Assembly: GCA_023435705.1 (NCBI GenBank)
Contig: JAEYRH010000008.1
Span: forward strand, 124,001 to 188,000
DNA from: Bacillota bacterium
Lineage (GTDB): Bacteria; Bacillota; Clostridia; Christensenellales; UMGS416
DNA length: 64,000 bases
Reading direction: 5' to 3'
The position numbers and the translations under genes were made by a program. Each line of letters starts with the position of its first letter. The stretch's first letter is position 1. Of the stretch, positions 9,425 to 16,767 are shown piece by piece. The notes under the pieces were generated by a model. It was given only the letters and a program-made list of their open reading frames with translations, was not told the DNA's origin and did no database searches.

Positions 9425-11824
9425 CTATCTGAGGCCTGCCTGAACCAATTCAGGCGTTACCGTAATTTTACACACCGCGTATGCGCCATTGTTTGCTTTG
9501 GCATAAATGGTTGCCGTGCCAACGCCGATCGCCCGGAACGACCCGGATGCGCCCACCGCAACCACACGGGTGTTGCTGCTGGACCATGTGATGGTCTTGT
9601 TGGCAGCGCCGGAGGGGCTCACCGTGGCTGTGAGCCTGAACACGCTGCCGATACAAACCGTCTTTTCGGCAGAGCTAATCACGACTGACACCACCTCTGG
9701 CGGCGCCATTACACTCACGACACAGAACGAGGTCTTTCCCCCATCGAGGGCGCGCACCATAATCCTGGCCGAGCCGGGCGACAGGGCCTCAACGAGCCCG
9801 TTGGAATCCACCCTGGCAACGGCGGGGTTGCTGCTGGACCAAATGACATTGGGAAATGTGCAGGTTGCTGGCGCAAGGATTGGCGCAAGCTGGCAGGTTT
9901 GACCGACAGCCAGTTTAACGGAGGAGGTGCTCACAGACACCCCTGTGACAGCGGTGTATTGAAGGGTTACCTTTTTGACCGTTTCGTTGCCAAGCTTGTT
10001 TCTGGCGTAAACGGTGTAGTCGCCAAACTGACTGGTCACAAACGTGTTGCGGAATGTTTTCCCCTGAGCCCTGACAGTGTCCAGCGAAACATTGCCGGCC
10101 ATCCAGCGGGTCTCGGCAATGCCGGTGGGATCTGAGCATTTCACGGCAACAGTCAGCTTGCTGGGGTAACTGCCCTGGCAGGACGCCGAGATGGCGGGGC
10201 TGATGCGGCTGATGGTGAATTTGCCGCTTTTTGAAGATCCGTCGGCCAGCGAGACCGTATACTTGCCGGGGCTGGAAACACTGGAGGCTAAGGAAACCGC
10301 CACTCCATCCCTGGTCAGAAGGGCGCTGCTGCCGTTTGTGTCAATGTTGACGTTGCCGCCGGCAATGACCAGCGTGCCCGGGTCGCAGAAGGATGGATCG
10401 GGCTGCACGGCGGACACGCCGACCCAGCGGAAGTCGTAATAATAATGTGGAACATGGTATGTATTCAACTTATTAGAAGGAACCTTATACGTTAGAAGAT
10501 ATATACCAACCTTTCCAGTATCCACATGCCCGCTGACCTCTACCTTACCGGTCATGTCACCTTCTGATTCATTTACTATCGTTATGCCTGACATAGGATC
10601 AAACGAACCATTCAACAACACAGATGTGTTTTCCGTTCCTGAGAAAGGCGATATCACTTTGATATCCGGAACACTGAAAGGAAACTCATACCTAGAATAT
10701 GCGATGTATTTGCCATTGTCATAGACACATGAAATGTAGCTCAGTTGAAGATTGGTTATGGGCATGTTCGGTGGTATGAGAAGCTCATTTTCATACAACC
10801 CGTTCTCGTTTTTGTAGAGGAATGTCTCCAAATAGCTGCCATGGTGATTCTCAACGTGTAAAAAACCCAAATTGATATACCGGATTGAATGGCTATTGCT
10901 TTCAATTTCCATGGAAATCTTCACACTATCTCCATGATAGACGGAAGTCTTTGAAAGTGTAATACTCTTCGCCATGGGTGCAGGCCCGCTGTTTGGCATA
11001 TTATCTGGGTTGTTGACTTTAAAACTCAGCTTAGCGCTTTCCGGCAATGGTGTGGCTTCAGATATATTATTGTCAGAGAAAATACTGACATTATTACAGT
11101 TATCCCTCAACCATATTTTGGAGATGTTGTAGTATGCATCAGGAATATCACTGGTAATTTTCAGCTTTCCAGCAAAAACCCCCGGCTCGCCGCTCACAGG
11201 CCACAAGTAAGCTGATGACGATATCATAATATTCGGCATGTATTCGAAATACACCACAATTGAACCGTTGATTCCAGATGCATCCGATGCAACCGCCCGG
11301 AAGTTGATGGTATCGCCAACGGCGGCGCTCGTCCTGTCTGCCGTGAGCGAAAGAATCTCTGGGGGCTGATTATCTTGAAGATTCATGTTTTCTACATGTA
11401 TTCTGACACTTGAGTTTTCGTAGGTAGTGTATTGTACCCAGGTGAAGTTGTCGCACATGTCTTTAAATTGTATCTTTTCCAGAAAATAATCGCCGGATCG
11501 AATGCCATCGTTTGAGACGCTGAACTTCGCGATATACGTATTTTCCTCTCCTGATGGTATGAACTTCGCGAAGTAACTATAACATGAATCAACATGATCC
11601 TTCATTTTTATTATCACGAAGCCAGCATCCGGATTGATTTTGCTCAACTCATCATAAACGGTGGCCGTGACGATAATTGTATCATCCGTCGCATAGGAGC
11701 TTTTATCAAATGAATAACTAGCAACAACTGGCGGTGTGGTGTCCCCCACGGCCAAAGCCGGCACGGGCATCATCATGGCAATGAGCATTGCGCAAAGGAT
11801 CAGAGCAAAAAGCTTCCTTTTCAT
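9425..11824 (-). CDS. Secreted protein with Big_2 immunoglobulin-like repeats
   Basis: A 799-residue exported protein. The N-terminus is a classical signal peptide (MKRKLFALILCAMLIAMMMP, cleavage likely after ALA near 25). Residues 30-280 contain two Ig-like segments beginning TTPPVVASYSFDKSSYATDD and QPPEILSLTADRTSAAVGD. The C-terminal 180 residues hold two bacterial Ig-like (Big_2) domains with the WSSSNPAVARVDSNG and WSSSNTRVVAVGASG signatures. No LPXTG, SLH or dockerin is visible, so how it is held at the surface is unclear. The 5' part of the gene (10,430-11,824) is clearly more A+T-rich than the 3' part, suggesting mosaic origin. Function is probably adhesion or matrix, but this is not shown. 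Confidence 0.85.
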   Translation of the reverse strand: MKRKLFALILCAMLIAMMMPVPALAVGDTTPPVVASYSFDKSSYATDDTIIVTATVYDELSKINPDAGFVIIKMKDHVDSCYSYFAKFIPSGEENTYIAKFSVSNDGIRSGDYFLEKIQFKDMCDNFTWVQYTTYENSSVRIHVENMNLQDNQPPEILSLTADRTSAAVGDTINFRAVASDASGINGSIVVYFEYMPNIMISSSAYLWPVSGEPGVFAGKLKITSDIPDAYYNISKIWLRDNCNNVSIFSDNNISEATPLPESAKLSFKVNNPDNMPNSGPAPMAKSITLSKTSVYHGDSVKISMEIESNSHSIRYINLGFLHVENHHGSYLETFLYKNENGLYENELLIPPNMPITNLQLSYISCVYDNGKYIAYSRYEFPFSVPDIKVISPFSGTENTSVLLNGSFDPMSGITIVNESEGDMTGKVEVSGHVDTGKVGIYLLTYKVPSNKLNTYHVPHYYYDFRWVGVSAVQPDPSFCDPGTLVIAGGNVNIDTNGSSALLTRDGVAVSLASSVSSPGKYTVSLADGSSKSGKFTISRISPAISASCQGSYPSKLTVAVKCSDPTGIAETRWMAGNVSLDTVRAQGKTFRNTFVTSQFGDYTVYARNKLGNETVKKVTLQYTAVTGVSVSTSSVKLAVGQTCQLAPILAPATCTFPNVIWSSSNPAVARVDSNGLVEALSPGSARIMVRALDGGKTSFCVVSVMAPPEVVSVVISSAEKTVCIGSVFRLTATVSPSGAANKTITWSSSNTRVVAVGASGSFRAIGVGTATIYAKANNGAYAVCKITVTPELVQAGLR

Positions 11825-12000
11825 GCCAGCACACCCTTATTCTGATAATCGCATTGGGGATTATATCATATCGTCGCTTGCGGTTTCAATCAAATGAAAG
11901 CCCATTTTATTCAATTTGCAAAATATAACCGGAAAAACATGTTTGGATCGATTCACATATCCACGAAAACCGCAATGATCGAGCTGTGCCTGCGGGCTTC

Positions 12001-12055
12001 TTACTACTGACTACTGACTACCGACTACCGACTACTGGCTCTGGCTACTGGCTCC
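12001..12055. repeat. Heptanucleotide tandem repeat in intergenic DNA
   Basis: Units CTACTGA (12004-12010, 12011-12017), CTACCGA (12018-12024, 12025-12031), CTACTGG (12032-12038), a shortened CTCTGG and CTACTGG follow one another directly next to the hydrolase stop codon. The rest of 11,825-12,000 is A+T-rich and shows no gene. Confidence 0.8.
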
Positions 12056-12982
12056 TCAGTAATCCTCATCCTCCTCATACACCGCATAATCCATGATCTC
12101 CTCATGGAGCCCGTTGATCGCCGTGGGCTCCAGATCCGGCAGCACCGCCAGCAGGAACTGCACCACCCGCTCGTTGAACTCCGGGCCCTTCTCCTCATGG
12201 GGCAGCATGCCGCAGTTGCGGATCAAAAACACCGACGAGGATGGAATCTGGCTGGCGTAAAGGTCTGCCATGCCGCAGGGCCGGCCAGCGTCAATCTCCC
12301 CCCACACGATGAGCGCCGGGCAGAGCACAGCTTTCAGGTTTTCATGCACATAATCATCGTCATATCCCTGGATCAGCCGCAGCAGCGTCTGCCGGGCCAG
12401 CCTGTTCTCAAAGGGCCGGTAGACCTGGCGGGTCATGTAGTTGTCCACAGCAATCTCGTTGAAGCAGCACCATTTCAGAAAGTTATATACATCGCCAATG
12501 CGCAGAAACGTCATGCGGATTTCACCCAGCAGAGGGTTCATCAGCTGCCGGATGGGCTTGGGGAAGTGGCGCGTGAGGCTGCCGGGGCTGGAGAGTATGA
12601 GCGCCGACACACGCTCCGGGTAGCGGATCGCCATTTCAAGCGCCACGATGCCGCCCTCTCCGGCGCCGCAGATGGTGGCGCGCTCCACCTTCAACTCGTC
12701 CAGCAGGCGGATCAGGTATTTGGCCATATCCTGCGGTGATGCGCCGCAGTGGCCCGGCAGGCGGGAGTAGCCGCAGCCAGGCAGGTCCACTGCGATGATG
12801 CGCATGCTTTTGACAAACAAGGGGTAGTTGTTGCGGAAGGTAAACAACGAGAACCCCAGCCCATGCAAAAACAGCATGGTCGGGCCGGAGCCGTCGTCGA
12901 TGTAATGGATCGTGGGGCCACCCACGTCCATCATCGAGCCCAGCTCCTTGGAATTGATAAACGACAGATAGGGGATCGCCAT
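12056..12982 (-). CDS. Alpha/beta-hydrolase-fold protein lacking catalytic Ser and His
   Basis: A 308-residue protein of the alpha/beta hydrolase fold: oxyanion HGLG at 40-43, VDLPGCGYS, and a strand-turn-helix CGAGEGGIVALEMA at 105-118. In active relatives this last motif is GxSxG; here it reads G-A-G-E-G, so position 108 is Gly instead of Ser. The usual GHxPHEE motif reads GMLPHEE at 258-264, so the catalytic His is Met259. The acid D231 remains (VWGEIDAG). It probably cannot act as a Ser hydrolase and may be a binding or regulatory pseudoenzyme. The C-terminus is very acidic (YEEDEDY). It lies 10 bp after the lipid kinase gene and is probably cotranscribed with it. Confidence 0.85.
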   Translation of the reverse strand: MAIPYLSFINSKELGSMMDVGGPTIHYIDDGSGPTMLFLHGLGFSLFTFRNNYPLFVKSMRIIAVDLPGCGYSRLPGHCGASPQDMAKYLIRLLDELKVERATICGAGEGGIVALEMAIRYPERVSALILSSPGSLTRHFPKPIRQLMNPLLGEIRMTFLRIGDVYNFLKWCCFNEIAVDNYMTRQVYRPFENRLARQTLLRLIQGYDDDYVHENLKAVLCPALIVWGEIDAGRPCGMADLYASQIPSSSVFLIRNCGMLPHEEKGPEFNERVVQFLLAVLPDLEPTAINGLHEEIMDYAVYEEDEDY

Positions 12983-12992
12983 GGCGCTGCCC

Positions 12993-13874
12993 TCAGCGGG
13001 CCGGAGCCATCACCCTGAGGGCCCCGGGCAGTATCATAAACTCGGCGCTGGTCACCGCTGTGTGCAGCTCGCCGTCGGTCTGCACGGCAAAGGGCTCGCC
13101 ATTGCTGTCAATCACGACTTTTTTAGCGCGGTAAAAGTTCACAAAAGGATACTTTGTGTGGCCGCCGGATGGGAACTTCGGAAACAGCGTGGCGATCTTG
13201 AAGCGCGGGATGCAGTCAATCACACACACATCCAGGCTGCCGTCACCGGGTTCGGCCTTGGGCAGCACCTTCATGCCGCCGCCGTAAAACAGGCCGTTTC
13301 CGATGGCCGTGAGCAGCAGCTCCTTCTCCTGAAGCACATTGTCCACCCAAAGGCGCATCTTTTTGCAGCGGTAGCGGGCCAGCGTGGTGAACACCGCCAG
13401 GTAATAAGCAGCACTGCCCAAAGACCGGATGCGGTGCCGCTCCTCCACCACAGACACATCAAAACCGATGCTGCCGATGTTGAAAAAGGGCTTGCCGTTG
13501 AATAGCCCGGCATCCACCTGCTTCATTTCACCCTCCAGGATGATCGAAAGCGCGCCCTCGGCGTCCATCGGGATGCCCAGGCTGCGGCGGTAGTCGTTGC
13601 CGGTGCCGCCGGGGATGATGCCCAGCGCCGCGCTCCCGCCGGATTTCAAAAGGCCCGCCGCCGTCTCCATCACCGTGCCGTCGCCGCCCACGGCCACAAT
13701 GGCCCGGTAACCGGCTGAAGCCGCGGCAGCGGCCAGTTGCTCGGCGTGGCCGGCGTTGCTGGTGACGACGATCTCGTGCTCAATGTTTTTAGACAGCAGT
13801 ATCTTGGACAGTGAACTCATGATCTTGGGGCAGCGGCCATGCCCAGCCACGGGGTTCACAATGAAATAATACAT
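12993..13874 (-). CDS. Diacylglycerol kinase family lipid kinase
   Basis: A 293-residue protein of the DagK/YegS/BmrU family. The nucleotide-binding signature GGDGT is at 63-67 and IPGGTGNDYRRSLGIP follows, as in the family. These enzymes phosphorylate diacylglycerol or related lipids at the membrane surface; in Gram-positives the DgkB role is recycling of diacylglycerol from lipoteichoic acid synthesis. I do not assign that gene name because several paralogous groups share these motifs. The ATG has GGAGG upstream, and a good promoter lies at 13,914-13,942. The degenerate hydrolase follows after 10 bp. Confidence 0.92.
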   Translation of the reverse strand: MYYFIVNPVAGHGRCPKIMSSLSKILLSKNIEHEIVVTSNAGHAEQLAAAAASAGYRAIVAVGGDGTVMETAAGLLKSGGSAALGIIPGGTGNDYRRSLGIPMDAEGALSIILEGEMKQVDAGLFNGKPFFNIGSIGFDVSVVEERHRIRSLGSAAYYLAVFTTLARYRCKKMRLWVDNVLQEKELLLTAIGNGLFYGGGMKVLPKAEPGDGSLDVCVIDCIPRFKIATLFPKFPSGGHTKYPFVNFYRAKKVVIDSNGEPFAVQTDGELHTAVTSAEFMILPGALRVMAPAR

Positions 13875-13913
13875 GGATGAGGCCTCCGGTTGTTGCTCGG
13901 TTCATAAGAGTTA

Positions 13914-13942
13914 ATTATAGCATTCGGGTGGTTTTGTGGCAA
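13914..13942 (-). promoter_or_regulatory. Sigma-A-type promoter of the lipid kinase operon
   Basis: Reading the minus strand, TTGCCA (13937-13942) and an extended TGCTATAAT -10 (hexamer 13914-13919) are separated by 17 bp. The start codon of the kinase is 40 bp downstream. Confidence 0.7.
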
Positions 13943-13986
13943 GTTTTGATGAAATACCTGAGCTTTCGCTTTTTTCATTTTATGTG

Positions 13987-14045
13987 TTGACATGAAGTTC
14001 TTATTTGCATAGAATATATCGATTCGATACATCGGCTCGATATAT
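13987..14045 (+). promoter_or_regulatory. Promoter and inverted-repeat operator of the PadR gene
   Basis: TTGACA (13987-13992) and TAGAAT (14010-14015) are separated by exactly 17 bp. A perfect 9-bp inverted repeat, ATATATCGA (14014-14022) and TCGATATAT (14037-14045), begins within the -10 and covers the expected transcription start. This is the position of a repressor operator, and autoregulation by the PadR protein encoded 10 bp downstream is the natural inference. Confidence 0.75.
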
Positions 14046-14055
14046 GGAGGGCAGC

Positions 14056-14568
14056 ATGCTGGAATACATCATCCTTGGGTTCCTGCAACATAAAGACATG
14101 AGCGGCTATGACATCAAGCGCCACATGGGCCAATCCATTGCCTACTTTTATGACGCGAGCTTCGGCAGCATTTACCCAATGCTGAAGAAGATGCAGAGCG
14201 AAGGCACCGTGACCATGACCGAAACGGCGGAGGGCGGCAAGATCCGCAAGGAATACGCAATCACCGAAGCGGGCCGGGTGGCGTTTCACCAATGGCTTCG
14301 GCAGCCCATCACGCTCAACCGGGCCCGCCACGACCACCTGGTGCGCATTTTCTTCTACCGGTGGCTGCCCAGGGAGCAGGCGGTTTCGCTGATTGAGGGC
14401 TTCATCCGCACCGTGCGCGGCGAGATCAGGGAGCTCACCGCATTGCAGGCTTGCGTCCAGGATGCCGGTGTCTTTGAGGCTGCCACGCTGGATTATGGAT
14501 TGCAGTATTACCATTTCACAATGAGCTGGTGCGAGGAGTTCTTGCGCCGTCTCAACCGGACTGAGTAG
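14056..14568 (+). CDS. PadR-family transcriptional regulator with C-terminal Vir_act_alpha_C-like domain
   Basis: A 170-residue regulator. Residues 1-75 form the PadR winged helix (MLEYIILGFLQHKDMSGYDI, then FGSIYPMLKKMQSEGTV), and the rest is the alpha-helical C-terminal dimerisation domain typical of PadR subfamily 2. I chose the ATG at 14056 because GGAGGG lies four bases upstream; an upstream ATG at 14005 would start before the promoter's expected transcript. The gene precedes a flavodoxin-fold oxidoreductase by 16 bp and probably controls it. PadR proteins typically sense phenolic or other small molecules; the ligand here is unknown. Confidence 0.92.
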   Translation: MLEYIILGFLQHKDMSGYDIKRHMGQSIAYFYDASFGSIYPMLKKMQSEGTVTMTETAEGGKIRKEYAITEAGRVAFHQWLRQPITLNRARHDHLVRIFFYRWLPREQAVSLIEGFIRTVRGEIRELTALQACVQDAGVFEAATLDYGLQYYHFTMSWCEEFLRRLNRTE

Positions 14569-14584
14569 GAAAGGACGATCCAAC

Positions 14585-15958
14585 ATGAAGATTCTGGTGC
14601 TAAACGGAAGCCCAAAGGGTGAGGCCAGCGTGACAATGCAATACGTGAAATACTTGCAGAAAGTTAACCCAGAGCACGAATTCCGGCAGGTGCATGTGGC
14701 CCACGGAGTCCGGCAGATCGAAACCAAACCGGACCGTTTTGAGGAGATCATCAGGCAGGTACACGAAGCCGACGGCGTGCTGTGGGCGTTCCCTCTGTAT
14801 GTGTGCCTTGCACACGCCAACTACATGCGGTTTGTGGAGCTGATCGCCGAGCGGGGAGTGCAGAGTGCGTTTGCAGGCAAATACGCAGCGGCGCTCACCA
14901 CGTCCATCCATTTCTTTGACCACACGGCCCACACCTGGATGCGCACCGTCTGCGACGATCTGGGCATGCGCTACACAGGGTTCTTTGCCCCGGCGATGAA
15001 CGACCTGACAACCGGCGGGGGGCAGCGACAGCTTGCGGAGTTTGGGCGGGATTTCCTGCGGCAGATTGAAAGCGGGGCCCCAACCCAGCGGCTATACGCG
15101 CCGGTGGTTGGGCAGACCCCAGCGTACACACCCGGCCCATCCGGTGCAGCGGCGGCCATTCATGGGAAAAAGGTGCTGCTGATCACTGATGAAAACCCGG
15201 GCGATGAAAACCTCCTGCGCATGACCCAACGTTTTGTTGAGGCGTGCGGAGGCCCGGTGGAGGTGGTGCGCCTGGCCGATGCCCGCATCAAGGGCGGCTG
15301 CCTGGGCTGCCTGAACTGCGGCTACGACAACAGCTGCGTGTATGGCGCAAGCGATGACATGCAAAGCCTCTACAATGACAAGATCAAGAATGCCGGCATC
15401 ATCGTGTTTGCCGGGGCATTGCGGGGCCGATTCCTGTCGGCAAGGTTCAAAACCTTCATTGACCGGCGGTTTCAAAACACCCACCAGCCCCAGATGGCAG
15501 GAAAGCAGATCGCCTACCTGATCTCGGGCCCGTTGGGGCAGAACCACAACGTTGTGGAGGTGCTGCAGGCCATCGCTGAACTGGATCAGGCCAACCTGGC
15601 TGGGTTTGTGACTGACGAGCCTGCCGACAGCGCCGCCATTGACGCTATGATTGACGGTCTGGCCCAGCGGCTGGCTGCCCTTGCAGAAGCTGGATATGTG
15701 CCTCCGCAGACTTTTCTGGGAGTGGGCGGCATGAAGGTGTTCCGTGATGAAATCTACGGGCCGCTGCGCACCGTGTTCCGCGCCGACCACAGGTTTTACA
15801 AAAAGCATGGGTATTATGACTTCCCGCAGAAGAACACCGGCATGCGGCTGGCCAATTTGCTGATGGGTGCGCTGAGCCGCATCCCTCAGTTTCGAAAAAA
15901 AATGCAAAAGGAAATGAAAACGTTTATGCTGATGCCCTATAAGAGGATTGTGGAGTAA
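14585..15958 (+). CDS. Tandem flavodoxin-fold NAD(P)H-dependent oxidoreductase
   Basis: A 457-residue protein with two FMN-reductase/flavodoxin-fold halves. The first begins MKILVLNGSPKGEASVTMQY, the classical FMN-phosphate loop. The second starts near residue 192 (GKKVLLITDENPGDENL) and contains a GCLGCLNCGYDNSCVYG cysteine cluster before the substrate-side loop, resembling the IsfA/Fe-S flavoprotein group, although whether it binds a cluster is unproven. The C-terminal 90 residues are basic and unlike the flavodoxin fold. The SD is AGGAAAGG. With the PadR gene in front it looks like a ligand-induced quinone, azo or nitro-compound reductase; the substrate is inferred only. Confidence 0.85.
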   Translation: MKILVLNGSPKGEASVTMQYVKYLQKVNPEHEFRQVHVAHGVRQIETKPDRFEEIIRQVHEADGVLWAFPLYVCLAHANYMRFVELIAERGVQSAFAGKYAAALTTSIHFFDHTAHTWMRTVCDDLGMRYTGFFAPAMNDLTTGGGQRQLAEFGRDFLRQIESGAPTQRLYAPVVGQTPAYTPGPSGAAAAIHGKKVLLITDENPGDENLLRMTQRFVEACGGPVEVVRLADARIKGGCLGCLNCGYDNSCVYGASDDMQSLYNDKIKNAGIIVFAGALRGRFLSARFKTFIDRRFQNTHQPQMAGKQIAYLISGPLGQNHNVVEVLQAIAELDQANLAGFVTDEPADSAAIDAMIDGLAQRLAALAEAGYVPPQTFLGVGGMKVFRDEIYGPLRTVFRADHRFYKKHGYYDFPQKNTGMRLANLLMGALSRIPQFRKKMQKEMKTFMLMPYKRIVE

Positions 15959-15968
15959 AGGGCAAGCG

Positions 15969-16001
15969 CACCCCCTGCCGCATACCTTGAAGCAGGGGGT
16001 G
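15969..16001 (+). promoter_or_regulatory. RNA hairpin covering the ribosome binding site of the small ORF at 16,009
   Basis: A 10-bp perfect stem, CACCCCCTGC (15969-15978) and GCAGGGGGTG (15992-16001), encloses 13 bases. It begins 10 bp after the oxidoreductase stop. The 3' arm contains the only Shine-Dalgarno-like sequence (AGGGGGTG) for the GTG at 16009. There is no U-tract, so it is a poor terminator and a better candidate for a translational switch or processing site. Confidence 0.5.
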
Positions 16002-16008
16002 TGGTGCT

Positions 16009-16200
16009 GTGAGCTCCTGTCTGGACTGTGTGGAACCAAATCAACTGGCACTGTTGGCATCGCTGTTTGCGATCGCCATCACCGAAGATCTGGACAGCAA
16101 TGAAACCAACTCGTTGGGCACGTTTCTTGCTGCCGTGGGTAGTGTGATGCAAACCATTGCAGCACAGCAGCAGCTGTTGTCCACCCGGAAGAGCTCATAA
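16009..16200 (+). CDS. Small hydrophobic protein, paralogue 1
   Basis: A 63-residue peptide with a GTG start. It reads ...EPNQLALLASLFAIAITEDL... and GTFLAAVGSVMQTIAAQQQL. It aligns along its length with the middle of the next gene product (LSPEEITLAAALFAIALGQS and LAFFLGTVSSNLGIYLEKK). The pattern of an acidic loop between two amphipathic helices resembles small Clostridia proteins annotated with DUF6774-like domains; that comparison is from memory and weak. The N-terminal CLDC could bind metal or form a disulfide. It is the third gene of the probable PadR-oxidoreductase operon, with its RBS inside a hairpin. Confidence 0.65.
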   Translation: MSSCLDCVEPNQLALLASLFAIAITEDLDSNETNSLGTFLAAVGSVMQTIAAQQQLLSTRKSS

Positions 16201-16203
16201 CCG

Positions 16204-16512
16204 ATGGAGATGCAAAGCAACCCTTCCAAACAATCAAGTTCCAACAACGGCACCGGCGCTAATACAAGTGCAAGCACGAGTACAAGTACATGTGAAAGCA
16301 ATTTCCCGCTGAACAACCTGAGCCCGGAGGAAATCACACTGGCCGCGGCGCTGTTTGCCATCGCGCTGGGTCAGTCGATGAATGAGCAGGACGCCAGCCT
16401 GTTGGCGTTTTTTTTGGGCACCGTCTCCAGCAACCTGGGTATCTACCTGGAGAAGAAGCGCCGGGATCAGGAGGAGGTGGCAGCGGAGCCGCCGTTCCCC
16501 GGGGAAATATAA
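16204..16512 (+). CDS. Small Ser/Thr/Asn-tailed protein, paralogue 2
   Basis: A 102-residue protein starting three bases after the previous stop. The first 38 residues are a low-complexity N/S/T/G-rich tail. Residues 40-88 match the preceding small protein (helix AALFAIAL, acidic loop, helix LAFFLGTVSSNLGIYL). The C-terminus is charged (EKKRRDQEEVAAEPPF). There is no signal peptide. Adjacent paralogues that differ only by a disordered tail look like a duplicated partner pair. The function is unknown. Confidence 0.65.
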   Translation: MEMQSNPSKQSSSNNGTGANTSASTSTSTCESNFPLNNLSPEEITLAAALFAIALGQSMNEQDASLLAFFLGTVSSNLGIYLEKKRRDQEEVAAEPPFPGEI

Positions 16513-16659
16513 AAACAGTAATTTGCCAGATAACTTAAGCATGGGGAATAAAAGGTACGAAGCCGACAGCCGATTCATTCGGCGGAGGCAAACGACAGCT
16601 GGCACAAGGTTGCTGCAGGCCCCGCACGCGGGCGGGTTCTTGTCCTAAAAAAATACGAG

Positions 16660-16703
16660 GAAAATAGTTTAAACCCGACCAGCGACATGCGCGGTGGTCG
16701 GGT
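16660..16703 (-). terminator. Probable terminator of argJ
   Basis: A 9-bp perfect stem, ACCCGACCA (16673-16681) with TGGTCGGGT (16695-16703), is followed on the minus strand by a T-rich run (TTTAAACTATTTT). It lies 65 bp beyond the argJ stop. The remaining 16,513-16,767 DNA shows no gene. Confidence 0.6.
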
Positions 16704-16767
16704 AAGTTATACATAGAACGAGTATGACTCGCCGAGGTGCGATAGCACCGAAGGCGAAAGCGACAGC

